Assembly (NCBI GenBank): GCA_005879015.1
Contig: VBMC01000098.1
Location: 1 to 5,067, forward strand
DNA: 5,067 nucleotides
Direction of reading: 5' to 3'
From: Methanobacteriota archaeon
GTDB taxonomy: Archaea > Thermoplasmatota > Thermoplasmata > RBG-16-68-12
In this document: positions 1 to 5,067 of the stretch, one piece after another
Numbering within the stretch: position 1 is the first letter of the stretch
How the letters are laid out: every line of letters begins with the position of its first letter
Made by a program: the position numbers and the translations under genes
Notes under the pieces: model-generated
Told to the model about the DNA's origin: nothing
Seen by the model: only the letters and a program-made list of their open reading frames with translations
The model's database searches: none

Positions 1-90
1 GATCTATTTGTCGCGCGACTCAATCAAAAAGAGCTGGCTGTCCTCAAGAGGGTCATGGATATGGTCACCGTCGATTGCACATTTGGGTGA
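1..90 (+). CDS. Possible C-terminal end of an upstream gene (partial)
   Basis: Frame 1 is open from the window edge to a TGA at 88-90 and encodes 29 residues, beginning DLFVARLNQKELAVLKRVMD and ending VTVDCTFG. The stretch reads like the last amphipathic helix of a soluble protein, with leucine and valine at helical spacing and charged residues between. The third-codon base mix resembles that of the methyltransferase gene downstream. It is too short to assign to a family; the pattern is loosely like the end of a small helix-turn-helix regulator, but that is only an impression. It could also be a chance open frame. Confidence 0.35.
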   Translation, partial: DLFVARLNQKELAVLKRVMDMVTVDCTFG

Positions 91-247
91 GGCAAAGACA
101 GAACCGCAACCGAACAACGCGATGCTGCTGATCGGCCCCATGCAGTTTTTCTGCAGATAGAACCCGTTAGGCTTCGAGCCAGGGACAATCTGGCGGAGAC
201 GCTGCGGGGGCGTGCCTAGGTGCGCGTTTCGCAGGTTGCAAAAGGGT
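91..247. other. Non-coding gap before the methyltransferase gene
   Basis: I see no convincing gene here. The one structure I noticed is a short perfect inverted repeat, TGCAG-TTTTT-CTGCA at 141-155, with a 5-base stem and a T-only loop. It is too small to call a terminator. No clear TATA box stands at about 26 bases before either candidate start of the next gene (GTG at 212 or ATG at 248). Confidence 0.5.
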
Positions 248-1114
248 ATGGATGCAACCGTGATTACGTCGGACGTGACATCTTCTTTCTTCGCCAGCCG
301 GGAGTGCGGGCTTTTGCTTGGAGATGCCCGAGAAGTGCTTCGGACTATGGCCGATGATTCCGTGGATTGCACCGTCACAAGCCCGCCGTACTACAGCCGA
401 CGTCGGCACATCGGCGACTCTGTCCACGAAATCGGAAGCGAAAAGACCGTGGAGGAATACGTTGAAGCCCTCGCGTCCGTCGGGAAAGAGTTGTACCGTG
501 TCACAAGGCCCATGGGAAGCTACTGGCTCAATCTCGATGACAAGTGCGAACGAAAGGAATGGCTGGGAATCCCGTGGCGAGTCGCATTCGCGATGCGAGA
601 ATTGGGGTGGAAAATCCGAAGCGAGGTGATCTGGCACAAGCCAGAGCATGTCCCCAACGCAGCCAAGGACCGACTGACTCCTGCCCACGAGCTACTCTTT
701 CACTTTGTGAAACGCAAAGATGCATACTACGACATGGATGCGATTAGAAAAACCTCATCGCCACCGATGTTGGGAAAGAAAGGCGTCGTGAGTACTCCGA
801 GGGGCCGTGTGCCGACGGATGTCTGGACCATTCAAATGGAGGATTCCAACTTTCCTGAGAATCAATATGCCGTGTTTCCCGAAGCATTGGTGGAACTGCC
901 AATCCGAGCGACGTGCCCCCGAGGCGGAACCGTGCTCGATCCTTTTGTCGGGAGTGGCACGACGGCAGTGGTCGCACTGAGACTCGGGAGGAAGGCCATC
1001 GGGATAGACGCCTCGGCTGATTTTCTAGAGTTCACCAAGAAACGAATCCTAGAGGTCACCGGGCAGCCCGCAACTCATCGACAAGCCCCGTTGAATCACA
1101 CCAATGATGGTTGA
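248..1114 (+). CDS. Beta-class site-specific DNA methyltransferase (N4-cytosine or N6-adenine)
   Basis: This predicted 288-residue enzyme transfers a methyl group from S-adenosylmethionine to an exocyclic amino group in DNA. The catalytic motif IV, TSPPYY (residues 44-49), comes first. The SAM-binding motif DPFVGSGTT (231-239) is near the C-terminus, followed by GIDAS. This order defines the beta class of amino-methyltransferases. Between them lie GSYWLNLDDK, GIPWRVAFAMRELGW and the IWHKP...KDRLTPAHE block typical of the family; the target-recognition part is probably about residues 165-215. SPPY is compatible with N4-cytosine modification, but N6-adenine cannot be excluded and the target site is unknown. 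A longer in-frame start (GTG at 212) would add 12 undistinguished residues. I prefer ATG 248, which gives a normal lead-in of about 20 residues to the LLLGDA strand. No endonuclease gene is visible beside it, so it looks solitary. Sampled lines are less GC-rich than the alcohol dehydrogenase gene, hinting at transfer. Confidence 0.9.
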   Translation: MDATVITSDVTSSFFASRECGLLLGDAREVLRTMADDSVDCTVTSPPYYSRRRHIGDSVHEIGSEKTVEEYVEALASVGKELYRVTRPMGSYWLNLDDKCERKEWLGIPWRVAFAMRELGWKIRSEVIWHKPEHVPNAAKDRLTPAHELLFHFVKRKDAYYDMDAIRKTSSPPMLGKKGVVSTPRGRVPTDVWTIQMEDSNFPENQYAVFPEALVELPIRATCPRGGTVLDPFVGSGTTAVVALRLGRKAIGIDASADFLEFTKKRILEVTGQPATHRQAPLNHTNDG

Positions 1115-1462
1115 TGCGGTGTTGCACCAACGGCACGAGCGCTGACTGTCGCGCTTCTGCGCGCTTGCCCTCCGAGGATCGCGTGTGTCCAGAAAATGGG
1201 AGAGGGAGGAAGATCGGTTGGCCCTCCTCGTGCTGGGTGGGACGACCTTCTGCTCTCGGCACACCTCAATTTGGTCCGCATTCGGTCAGATAATGACGTG
1301 ACCACCTGGAGGAACCGCGTATCCCTCCGATCCGCTACTTCCCGCGCGCGGCGTGAGAAGAACCGTCTTACACCGGCAGGGTAACCTTCAGGACCTCTTG
1401 GATGGACTTCGTGTTCCGCCACTCCACAAGACCCATATAGACTGCGCCCGATACGACGGGGC
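1115..1462. other. 348-base intergenic region without a convincing gene
   Basis: Open frames here on both strands are short and have arginine- and serine-rich compositions typical of noncoding frames in GC-rich DNA. No tRNA, rRNA or strong hairpin terminator was recognised; a GCGC-TTCT-GCGC hairpin at 1151-1162 is weak. The last 30 bases hold a TATA-like box for the alcohol dehydrogenase gene. A 22-codon minus-strand frame (1368-1436) reads unusually protein-like and is discussed as a finding. Confidence 0.55.
1434..1441 (+). promoter_or_regulatory. TATA-like box for a leaderless alcohol dehydrogenase transcript
   Basis: The sequence CATATAGA is an AT-rich island in GC-rich surroundings. Its centre is about 26 bases before the ATG at 1463, the usual spacing between an archaeal TATA box and the transcription start. 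Transcription would then begin at or next to the start codon, as in leaderless archaeal mRNAs. No Shine-Dalgarno sequence is evident before the ATG, which agrees. The purine-rich BRE element expected just upstream is poor (ACAAGACC), so the call is tentative. Confidence 0.4.
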
Positions 1463-2485
1463 ATGAAGGCGGCCAGACTTTTCACCTACGACAAACCTCT
1501 CAAGCTCGTGGACGTCGAGACTCCACGTCTGAAGAATCCGGCGGACGTAATCGTCCGGGTGACGGGGGCCGGAGTGTGCCATACCGATCTCCATATCGTG
1601 GAGGGCGTTTGGAAGGAGAAGGTCCAGGTCTCCCTGCCGTACACCTTGGGGCACGAGAACGCGGGGATCGTCGAGGAAGTCGGTTCCGCGGTCACCTCGT
1701 TCAAGAAGGGTGAGAAAGTCATCTTGCACCCGGTGATCACGGACGGTCTATGCCGAGCGTGCCGGATCGGCGAGGACATGCATTGCGAGAACCTGGTATT
1801 CCCCGGGATCACCGCCGACGGCGGCTTTGCACAATTCATCCGGACCTCCGATCGGTCCCTCGTGCGGCTGAACGAGCTCGAACCGGCCGACGTGGCTCCG
1901 TTGGCGGATGCGGGGCTCACCGCGATCCGGGCGGTCAAAAAGGCGGCGAGCCGGACGACCTCTGGAAGTAACGTCGTTGTGCTGGGCGTCGGCGGACTTG
2001 GTCACATCGCGCTCCAGCTGCTCCGGTGCATGACGAACGCCTCCATCACCGCCGCGGACGTCGTCGAGAGCAAGCTCCGGCTGGCGGAGAAGATGGGGGC
2101 CCATCGGGTGATCGACGCGCGGCGCGACCCGGTGAAACAGGTCATGGAGATCACGAAGAACCAAGGCGCGGAGGTCGTCATCGATCTGGTCGGGAACGAC
2201 CAGACCCTCGCCAATGGAGTGAAGATGCTCCGAAAAGGAGGGTCCTTGATCATCGTCGGCTACGGCGGAACCGCGAACCTGAAGGCGATCGACATGATCT
2301 TCTCCGAGTTCTCCGTCCTCGGAAGCCTCGTGGGGAACTGGGACGAACTCCACGAGCTAATCGAACTGACGCGCCAGGGCAAGGTCCGCGTCATCACCCG
2401 GAAAGGGAAACTCGACGAAGTCAACGACATGCTCGATCAATTGAAGAAAGGGACCCTTGAGGGCCGGGGCGTCGTCATTCCCTAG
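1463..2485 (+). CDS. Zinc-dependent, NAD-type alcohol dehydrogenase (MDR superfamily)
   Basis: The 340-residue protein has the normal length for a medium-chain alcohol dehydrogenase, which oxidises an alcohol to an aldehyde or ketone with NAD(P)+ in the cytoplasm. The GroES-like catalytic domain carries likely zinc ligands Cys39 (in CHTD), His64 and Glu65 (in GHENAG), and Asp149. The structural zinc loop reads DGLCRACRIGEDMHC: Cys97, Cys100 and Cys108, with Asp94 where most homologues have Cys. The Sulfolobus solfataricus enzyme is known to have Glu at this position, so the loop is archaeal in style. The Rossmann domain has GVGGLG (175-180), and Asp199 at the end of the second strand favours NAD+ over NADP+. 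The start is supported by the TATA-like box 26 bases upstream. The gene converges with the monooxygenase cluster, leaving a 20-base gap. Substrate is unknown; an alcohol made by the neighbouring monooxygenase is one inferred possibility. Confidence 0.93.
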   Translation: MKAARLFTYDKPLKLVDVETPRLKNPADVIVRVTGAGVCHTDLHIVEGVWKEKVQVSLPYTLGHENAGIVEEVGSAVTSFKKGEKVILHPVITDGLCRACRIGEDMHCENLVFPGITADGGFAQFIRTSDRSLVRLNELEPADVAPLADAGLTAIRAVKKAASRTTSGSNVVVLGVGGLGHIALQLLRCMTNASITAADVVESKLRLAEKMGAHRVIDARRDPVKQVMEITKNQGAEVVIDLVGNDQTLANGVKMLRKGGSLIIVGYGGTANLKAIDMIFSEFSVLGSLVGNWDELHELIELTRQGKVRVITRKGKLDEVNDMLDQLKKGTLEGRGVVIP

Positions 2486-2505
2486 TAAACGGTCACGCCT
2501 CGCCG

Positions 2506-3273
2506 CTAAGGGGACACCGGCTTCGGCCCGCGGGGAATCCGAATCTTCGGGAGGAACATCGGGGTCTTTTTCGCGTACACCAAGAATCGTTCCCCGAACG
2601 CTTCGGAGAGGGCGGCGTCCTCGCGCTTCGCCTGACGGTAATAGAGGACGGCGAGCAGGGGCCACAGGATGGCGGTCGGGATGGTCGGCCACACGACGAA
2701 CTGACCGAGCGTCACGAGGAGGAAGCCCAGATATTGCGGATGGCGCACCATGGCGTAAATGCCATCCGTGACGAGGACCGTCCCTCGTTTGAAGACGATC
2801 TCCTTCCAGCCCTTGTAGATGAGCAGGATGCCCGCGATGACGAGGGGGGAACCCACCAGCTGGCCGACGCCCCATACGTACCCGACGAACAGGGGCGAGG
2901 ACGGGTACGTCGCGCCGGACACGAGGTACACGGTGAGCGGAAACCCGTACATCTCGGCGAACAGGGAGACCATGAAGCCCATGTACGTCCCGTGGGCCTT
3001 CCAGGATCCCTTGATTCGGAATGGAGCGAGGGCCAGGAAGAGCCCCACGAGGAAGATGTTCAGGAAGGCCGCCCACCATCGGTCGCTTGGGACGGGGGAA
3101 CCCACGATCCTCGGGAACGCCCCATAGGCATACGCATAGATGCTCGCCACGACCTGATCGAACTGGTACAGCCCGACGATGATGAGGGAGACGACCGCCG
3201 CGAGGGCGAGGAGGACCCTCCGGTCGAAGGTCCGACGGGTCGTTCCTCTTGGTGCTGACGGCGGCGTTGCCAT
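2506..3273 (-). CDS. Isoprenylcysteine carboxylmethyltransferase-like (ICMT/PEMT family) membrane methyltransferase
   Basis: The 255-residue integral membrane protein has about five or six hydrophobic helices (roughly 19-36, 66-84, 97-119, 136-152 and 180-212). Its C-terminal half carries the family signature: a glycine-arginine turn, then VTDGIYAMVRHPQYLG (168-183), then YYRQAKREDAALSEAFGERF (211-230) and TPMFLP. In ICMT and phospholipid N-methyltransferases the RHP and E-D elements bind S-adenosylmethionine at the membrane surface. Archaea are not known to use CaaX prenylation, so the substrate is probably something else, such as a lipid or quinone-like molecule; this is not shown by the sequence. 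I chose ATG 3273 because it lies 23 bases after the preceding stop and begins a short charged lead (TTRRTFDRR) to the first helix. An open frame continues further upstream but overlaps the previous gene and reads as noncoding. It is the last gene of the minus-strand cluster. Confidence 0.85.
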   Translation of the reverse strand: MATPPSAPRGTTRRTFDRRVLLALAAVVSLIIVGLYQFDQVVASIYAYAYGAFPRIVGSPVPSDRWWAAFLNIFLVGLFLALAPFRIKGSWKAHGTYMGFMVSLFAEMYGFPLTVYLVSGATYPSSPLFVGYVWGVGQLVGSPLVIAGILLIYKGWKEIVFKRGTVLVTDGIYAMVRHPQYLGFLLVTLGQFVVWPTIPTAILWPLLAVLYYRQAKREDAALSEAFGERFLVYAKKTPMFLPKIRIPRGPKPVSP

Positions 3274-3296
3274 GGTCTCGGAATCCGGACGGTTGC

Positions 3297-3599
3297 TCAG
3301 GAGCCCTCTTCGGGCTGGTTCAGGTAGTACTCCGGAACCGGGGTCATCGTCTTCTCCAAGACTTCCGGATACTTGCGTCGCCTCTCCGGGAGCCAGGAGA
3401 TGATCAGCAGAATCGACCCAATGAAGAGGATCGGAAGACCGATGATCTCCGCCGTGATCGCGGAGCCTTCGCCGTGGGGAGCCTGCACGATGAACCATTG
3501 GGGCAAGCTCGCGATCACGGCCCCCGCGACACAGAGGAGCCAGGCAATGTACCCGTATGGGAGGAGGTTCATCTCTCCGCCTTTGAGGTTCCAGTTCAT
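3297..3599 (-). CDS. Small two-helix membrane protein coupled to CuMMO subunit B
   Basis: I do not recognise a named family for this 100-residue protein. Two clear membrane helices (about 14-38 and 49-70) are joined by a short loop, QAPHGEGSA. A basic stretch PERRRKYPEV follows the second helix, and a proline- and glutamate-rich tail ends in NQPEEGS. The positive-inside rule would put the tail in the cytoplasm. Its ATG (3599-3597) overlaps the stop of the subunit B gene in an ATGA arrangement, the usual sign of translational coupling, so I chose this start. An internal ATG at 3572 (before NLLPYGYIAW) is an alternative. Thaumarchaeal ammonia monooxygenase has extra small membrane subunits (AmoX, AmoY, AmoZ), and by position and shape this could be a comparable accessory subunit. 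That is inference. Confidence 0.8.
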   Translation of the reverse strand: MNWNLKGGEMNLLPYGYIAWLLCVAGAVIASLPQWFIVQAPHGEGSAITAEIIGLPILFIGSILLIISWLPERRRKYPEVLEKTMTPVPEYYLNQPEEGS

Positions 3600-4280
3600 G
3601 TTTTCGCCCCCCGCTTGCTTTCCATTCGGCCGTACCAGTACATGACTCCGATGAAGACGAGACCGATCACGACCTGGGCCACGAAGCCCCCCACGGCCCA
3701 CGGCCAGGGCGTGAGCAGGAGGAAGGTTCCGGAGAACGGCGAGCCTGCGATACTGACCCCGGCGAGCGGCTCGACGACCGGACCATTGGCGTTCGTGAAG
3801 AGGCCATACAGCGTCGGCATCGGCGGGTTGCCGTTGACGCCGCTGACCGTCGGTGCCGCCGGAATGTTTCCGACGTTTTGCACGGAGACGCCCACGTGGA
3901 GGTGGCGGAAGGTCGGCTGGATGGACCGCAGGACCAAGGTCGCGTTATACTGCGTCTTCGGAGTGAGCGCGAACGACGACGAGCCGATCCATTGACGGCC
4001 GGTCCCGCTGTCGATGTAGCGACCGATCGTGGAGAAGTCGAGGCCGAGTCGGGTGATCCAGAACAAGTCACCTCGCACCGCCGCACCCCCGATGTACCGG
4101 AACGACCAGGTGATCACGAGGTATTCCCCCGTGTTCATAGCAAACCTGGACGTTGGCATATGCCACGTCCCAGTCGACGGACGTCTCCTGTTCGTGGGCC
4201 CGGGCTCCTCCCGGGAACGCAAGAAGCCCAAGCAGGACCGAGCCGATGACGGCGACCATGACGATCGATAGCGGTCGCAT
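3596..4280 (-). CDS. amoB: CuMMO subunit B (AmoB/PmoB-like), interrupted by a frame change
   Basis: This encodes the copper-binding, extracytoplasmic subunit of an AMO/PMO-type monooxygenase. The first part, from ATG 4280, has a signal peptide (residues 1-28, ending GGARA) followed by mature HEQETSVDWDVAYANVQV. A His exposed by signal cleavage is the first ligand of the Cu-B site in PmoB (His33 in Methylococcus). The second part, one frame over, continues from about NTGEYLVITWSF through a beta-rich domain with HLHVGVSVQNVG; its HxH (codons 3896-3904) matches His137/His139. It ends in one membrane helix (about 3615-3690) with a basic tail. Spanning 685 bases, or 228 codons plus one base, it is archaeal-AmoB-sized and much smaller than bacterial PmoB, with only one cupredoxin domain. 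An excellent Shine-Dalgarno supports the start. Without a frame correction the first frame stops at 4068. An independent start at ATG 4138 could express the second part alone, but without the signal peptide. Ammonia, methane or other substrate cannot be decided. Confidence 0.85.
4126..4165 (-). other. Site of the frame change in the subunit B gene
   Basis: The signal-peptide frame reads sensibly through NVQV. The downstream frame reads sensibly from about NTGEYL or GEYL. They differ by one base, consistent with one extra base in this sequence. The plus strand has a run of five C at 4126-4130 (G5 on the coding strand). Removing one base from this run gives a continuous reading ...NVQVCYEHGEYLVITW. 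Placing the shift earlier gives ...RFAMNTGEYLVITW, which keeps the T-G-E seen in thaumarchaeal AmoB as I remember it. The sequence cannot tell a sequencing error from a true mutation or recoding. Confidence 0.75.
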
Positions 4281-4284
4281 CGAC

Positions 4285-4292
4285 TCACCTCC
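4285..4292 (-). promoter_or_regulatory. Strong Shine-Dalgarno for the subunit B gene
   Basis: On the minus strand GGAGGTGA lies four bases before ATG 4280. It is an 8-base match to the anti-Shine-Dalgarno end of archaeal 16S rRNA and overlaps the stop codon of the preceding small gene. It decides the start of subunit B: the longer in-frame ATG at 4307, which would add nine residues before MRPLSIV, lies upstream of it and spoils the signal peptide. Confidence 0.8.
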
Positions 4293-4467
4293 ACCCCTGT
4301 CGGGCAAGGGCCGCGTAGAACTTCTCCGAATTCTTGAGCCACTTCAACACAAAGTACCCGGTCGCGAGGCCGGCGATCACCCACGAGGCGGTCCCGATGA
4401 TGGCGTTGAGGTTCGTGTCGTACCAGACGTCTGGGTAGACCGTTTGGATCACGGAGGCGAGGACCAT
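4285..4467 (-). CDS. amoX: Small single-helix protein in the amoX position
   Basis: The 60-residue product has a short polar N-terminal region (VYPDVWYDTNLN), one hydrophobic helix of about 23 residues (roughly 21-43, AIIGTASWVIAGLATGYFVL) and a cationic amphipathic end (KWLKNSEKFYAALARQGWR). It starts five bases after the stop of subunit A, and its own stop overlaps the Shine-Dalgarno of subunit B, so the three genes are surely co-transcribed. In Thaumarchaeota a small membrane gene, amoX, follows amoA directly. The same position and the one-helix form are why I use the symbol; similarity of sequence is suggestive only. It probably sits beside the A/B subunits as a structural component. It is shorter than the roughly 100 or more residues I recall for thaumarchaeal AmoX. 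No good Shine-Dalgarno is visible before its ATG. Confidence 0.7.
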   Translation of the reverse strand: MVLASVIQTVYPDVWYDTNLNAIIGTASWVIAGLATGYFVLKWLKNSEKFYAALARQGWR

Positions 4468-4472
4468 CGCGT

Positions 4473-5067
4473 TCAGGCCCCCGCCGGCTTGACGAAGTGT
4501 TTGATCGTCTTCTCATAGCCGTAGAAGATCGATTTGAGGAAAATATAGGTGAACCCAGACCAGACGACCCCCATGATCCCCATGAAGCCCGTCATGATGA
4601 TGTACGGGTCGTAGAACGACTTGTACGGCAACGGCCACGTGAAGCCTTCTGCGATGTACGACGGGATCGGCGCCTTGGGAATCGTCATTCGGATCAGGGA
4701 CCAGACGGGCATCGTGTGCAGCCCGCCGGTGAGCGGATCCGGATATCCCACGTTCGTCAGCAAGAACGGCGTGTTCAGGAACAGGAAGTGGCCCGGGACG
4801 ACCAACACGCCGGCCAAGAAGGCCGACACGAGGACGTACAGACCCATGTGCTTCTTGAGGCCGAACAGGAGCAGCGCGAAATCGGCCGCCATGGCGGGGA
4901 ACAGATACGACGGCAGCTGCACGTAATTGAACGGATAGTTGTTCATCCCGACATAGAACAGCTGGAGCATGAGCGTGCGCTGCAAGAACCAGAACATCAG
5001 GACCAGGGTCGAGCCAAAGTAGATTTTGAAGAACTTGTTGAAAATCCAAGAATAGATCGGGAAGTGG
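4473..5067 (-). CDS. amoA: CuMMO subunit A (AmoA/PmoA-like), N-terminus outside the window
   Basis: This is the membrane subunit A of an AMO/PMO-family copper monooxygenase; 197 residues are visible and the frame is open at the window edge. About four membrane helices can be seen: STLVLMFWFLQRTL.., PSYLFPAMAADFALLLFGL, GLYVLVSAFLAGVLVVPGHF and YIIMTGFMGIMGVVWSGFTY. Landmarks shared with AmoA/PmoA are an N-Y-P-F-N-Y...LP-A-D block, which I recall as YPYDF...LPS..LLD in thaumarchaeal AmoA. Next come PGHFLF, comparable with the PGNWPIF of PmoA, and a late loop IPSYIAEGFTW...KSFYDP before a glycine-rich last helix. AmoC landmarks (the E..H/PNHW region) are absent, so this is A and not C. ATG 4997 is internal, because coding sequence (HFPIYSWIFNKFFKIYFGS) continues upstream of it. 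Identity is close to certain as a membrane protein and good as subunit A; the substrate class is undetermined. Confidence 0.8.
   Translation of the reverse strand, partial: HFPIYSWIFNKFFKIYFGSTLVLMFWFLQRTLMLQLFYVGMNNYPFNYVQLPSYLFPAMAADFALLLFGLKKHMGLYVLVSAFLAGVLVVPGHFLFLNTPFLLTNVGYPDPLTGGLHTMPVWSLIRMTIPKAPIPSYIAEGFTWPLPYKSFYDPYIIMTGFMGIMGVVWSGFTYIFLKSIFYGYEKTIKHFVKPAGA

Noticed and set aside
141..155. Inverted repeat TGCAG-TTTTT-CTGCA as a terminator or operator
   Set aside because: A five-base stem is easily expected by chance, the T run is in the loop and not after the stem, and no other support exists.
1151..1162. GCGC hairpin after the methyltransferase gene as a terminator
   Set aside because: The stem is four bases and no T run follows; archaeal terminators are usually T-rich stretches, which are absent here.
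1748..2353. A 201-codon minus-strand frame opposite the alcohol dehydrogenase
   Set aside because: It is antisense to a clearly conserved enzyme, and its Asp-, Arg- and His-rich composition is typical of an opposite-strand shadow in GC-rich coding DNA.
2486..2505. Shared terminator between the convergent alcohol dehydrogenase and methyltransferase genes
   Set aside because: The 20-base gap has neither an inverted repeat nor a T-rich run on either strand, so no terminator can be supported.
2506..3498. The long 330-codon frame as the full ICMT-like protein
   Set aside because: The first 75 residues overlap the two-helix protein gene in another frame and are rich in Arg, Ser, Asp and Pro with no homology-like pattern; the membrane protein begins naturally at ATG 3273.
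3596..4516. A 306-codon frame starting at 4516 as one protein
   Set aside because: Its first half is a noncoding shadow of the subunit A end, the amoX-like gene and the subunit B signal peptide. Only the part after about 4140 is real, and it belongs to subunit B.

Overview
The window looks like high-GC archaeal DNA, most plausibly from the Thermoplasmatota. Three things suggest this. A minus-strand operon encodes a compact copper membrane monooxygenase (CuMMO; AMO/PMO superfamily) of archaeal layout. An alcohol dehydrogenase resembles Sulfolobus-type archaeal enzymes, with a TATA-like box where a leaderless archaeal promoter would have it. One start codon has an 8-base archaeal Shine-Dalgarno match. 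The taxonomic call is inference, since no rRNA or marker gene is present.

Layout. Positions 1-90 (+) may be the C-terminal end of an upstream gene. At 248-1114 (+) there is a stand-alone beta-class DNA methyltransferase with no restriction partner in view. Positions 1115-1462 hold no convincing gene, only a TATA-like box just before the next gene. At 1463-2485 (+) lies a zinc- and NAD-dependent alcohol dehydrogenase, which converges with the end of the minus-strand cluster 20 bases away.

The rest, read 5067 to 2506 on the minus strand, is a tight cluster: CuMMO subunit A (amoA/pmoA-like, cut by the window edge), a 60-residue one-helix protein in the amoX position, subunit B (amoB-like, with signal peptide, mature N-terminal His, an HxH copper motif and a C-terminal anchor), a 100-residue protein with two membrane helices, and an isoprenylcysteine-carboxylmethyltransferase-like membrane methyltransferase. 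Spacings are +5, +4, -3 (overlap) and +23 bases, so one transcript is likely. Subunit C is not in the window.

The subunit B gene is broken by a one-base frame change near 4126-4165, close to a run of five C. Removing one base restores a protein of about 227 residues. This could be a sequencing error, a natural lesion or recoding.

The monooxygenase would use copper and O2 to hydroxylate ammonia, methane or another small hydrocarbon. The nearby alcohol dehydrogenase raises, but does not prove, the idea of hydrocarbon-to-alcohol-to-aldehyde oxidation. I recall a report of CuMMOs in soil and sediment Thermoplasmatota (Diamond and co-workers, ISME J 2022), so the enzyme itself may not be wholly new. 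The accessory genes, the broken B subunit and the substrate remain the open points.
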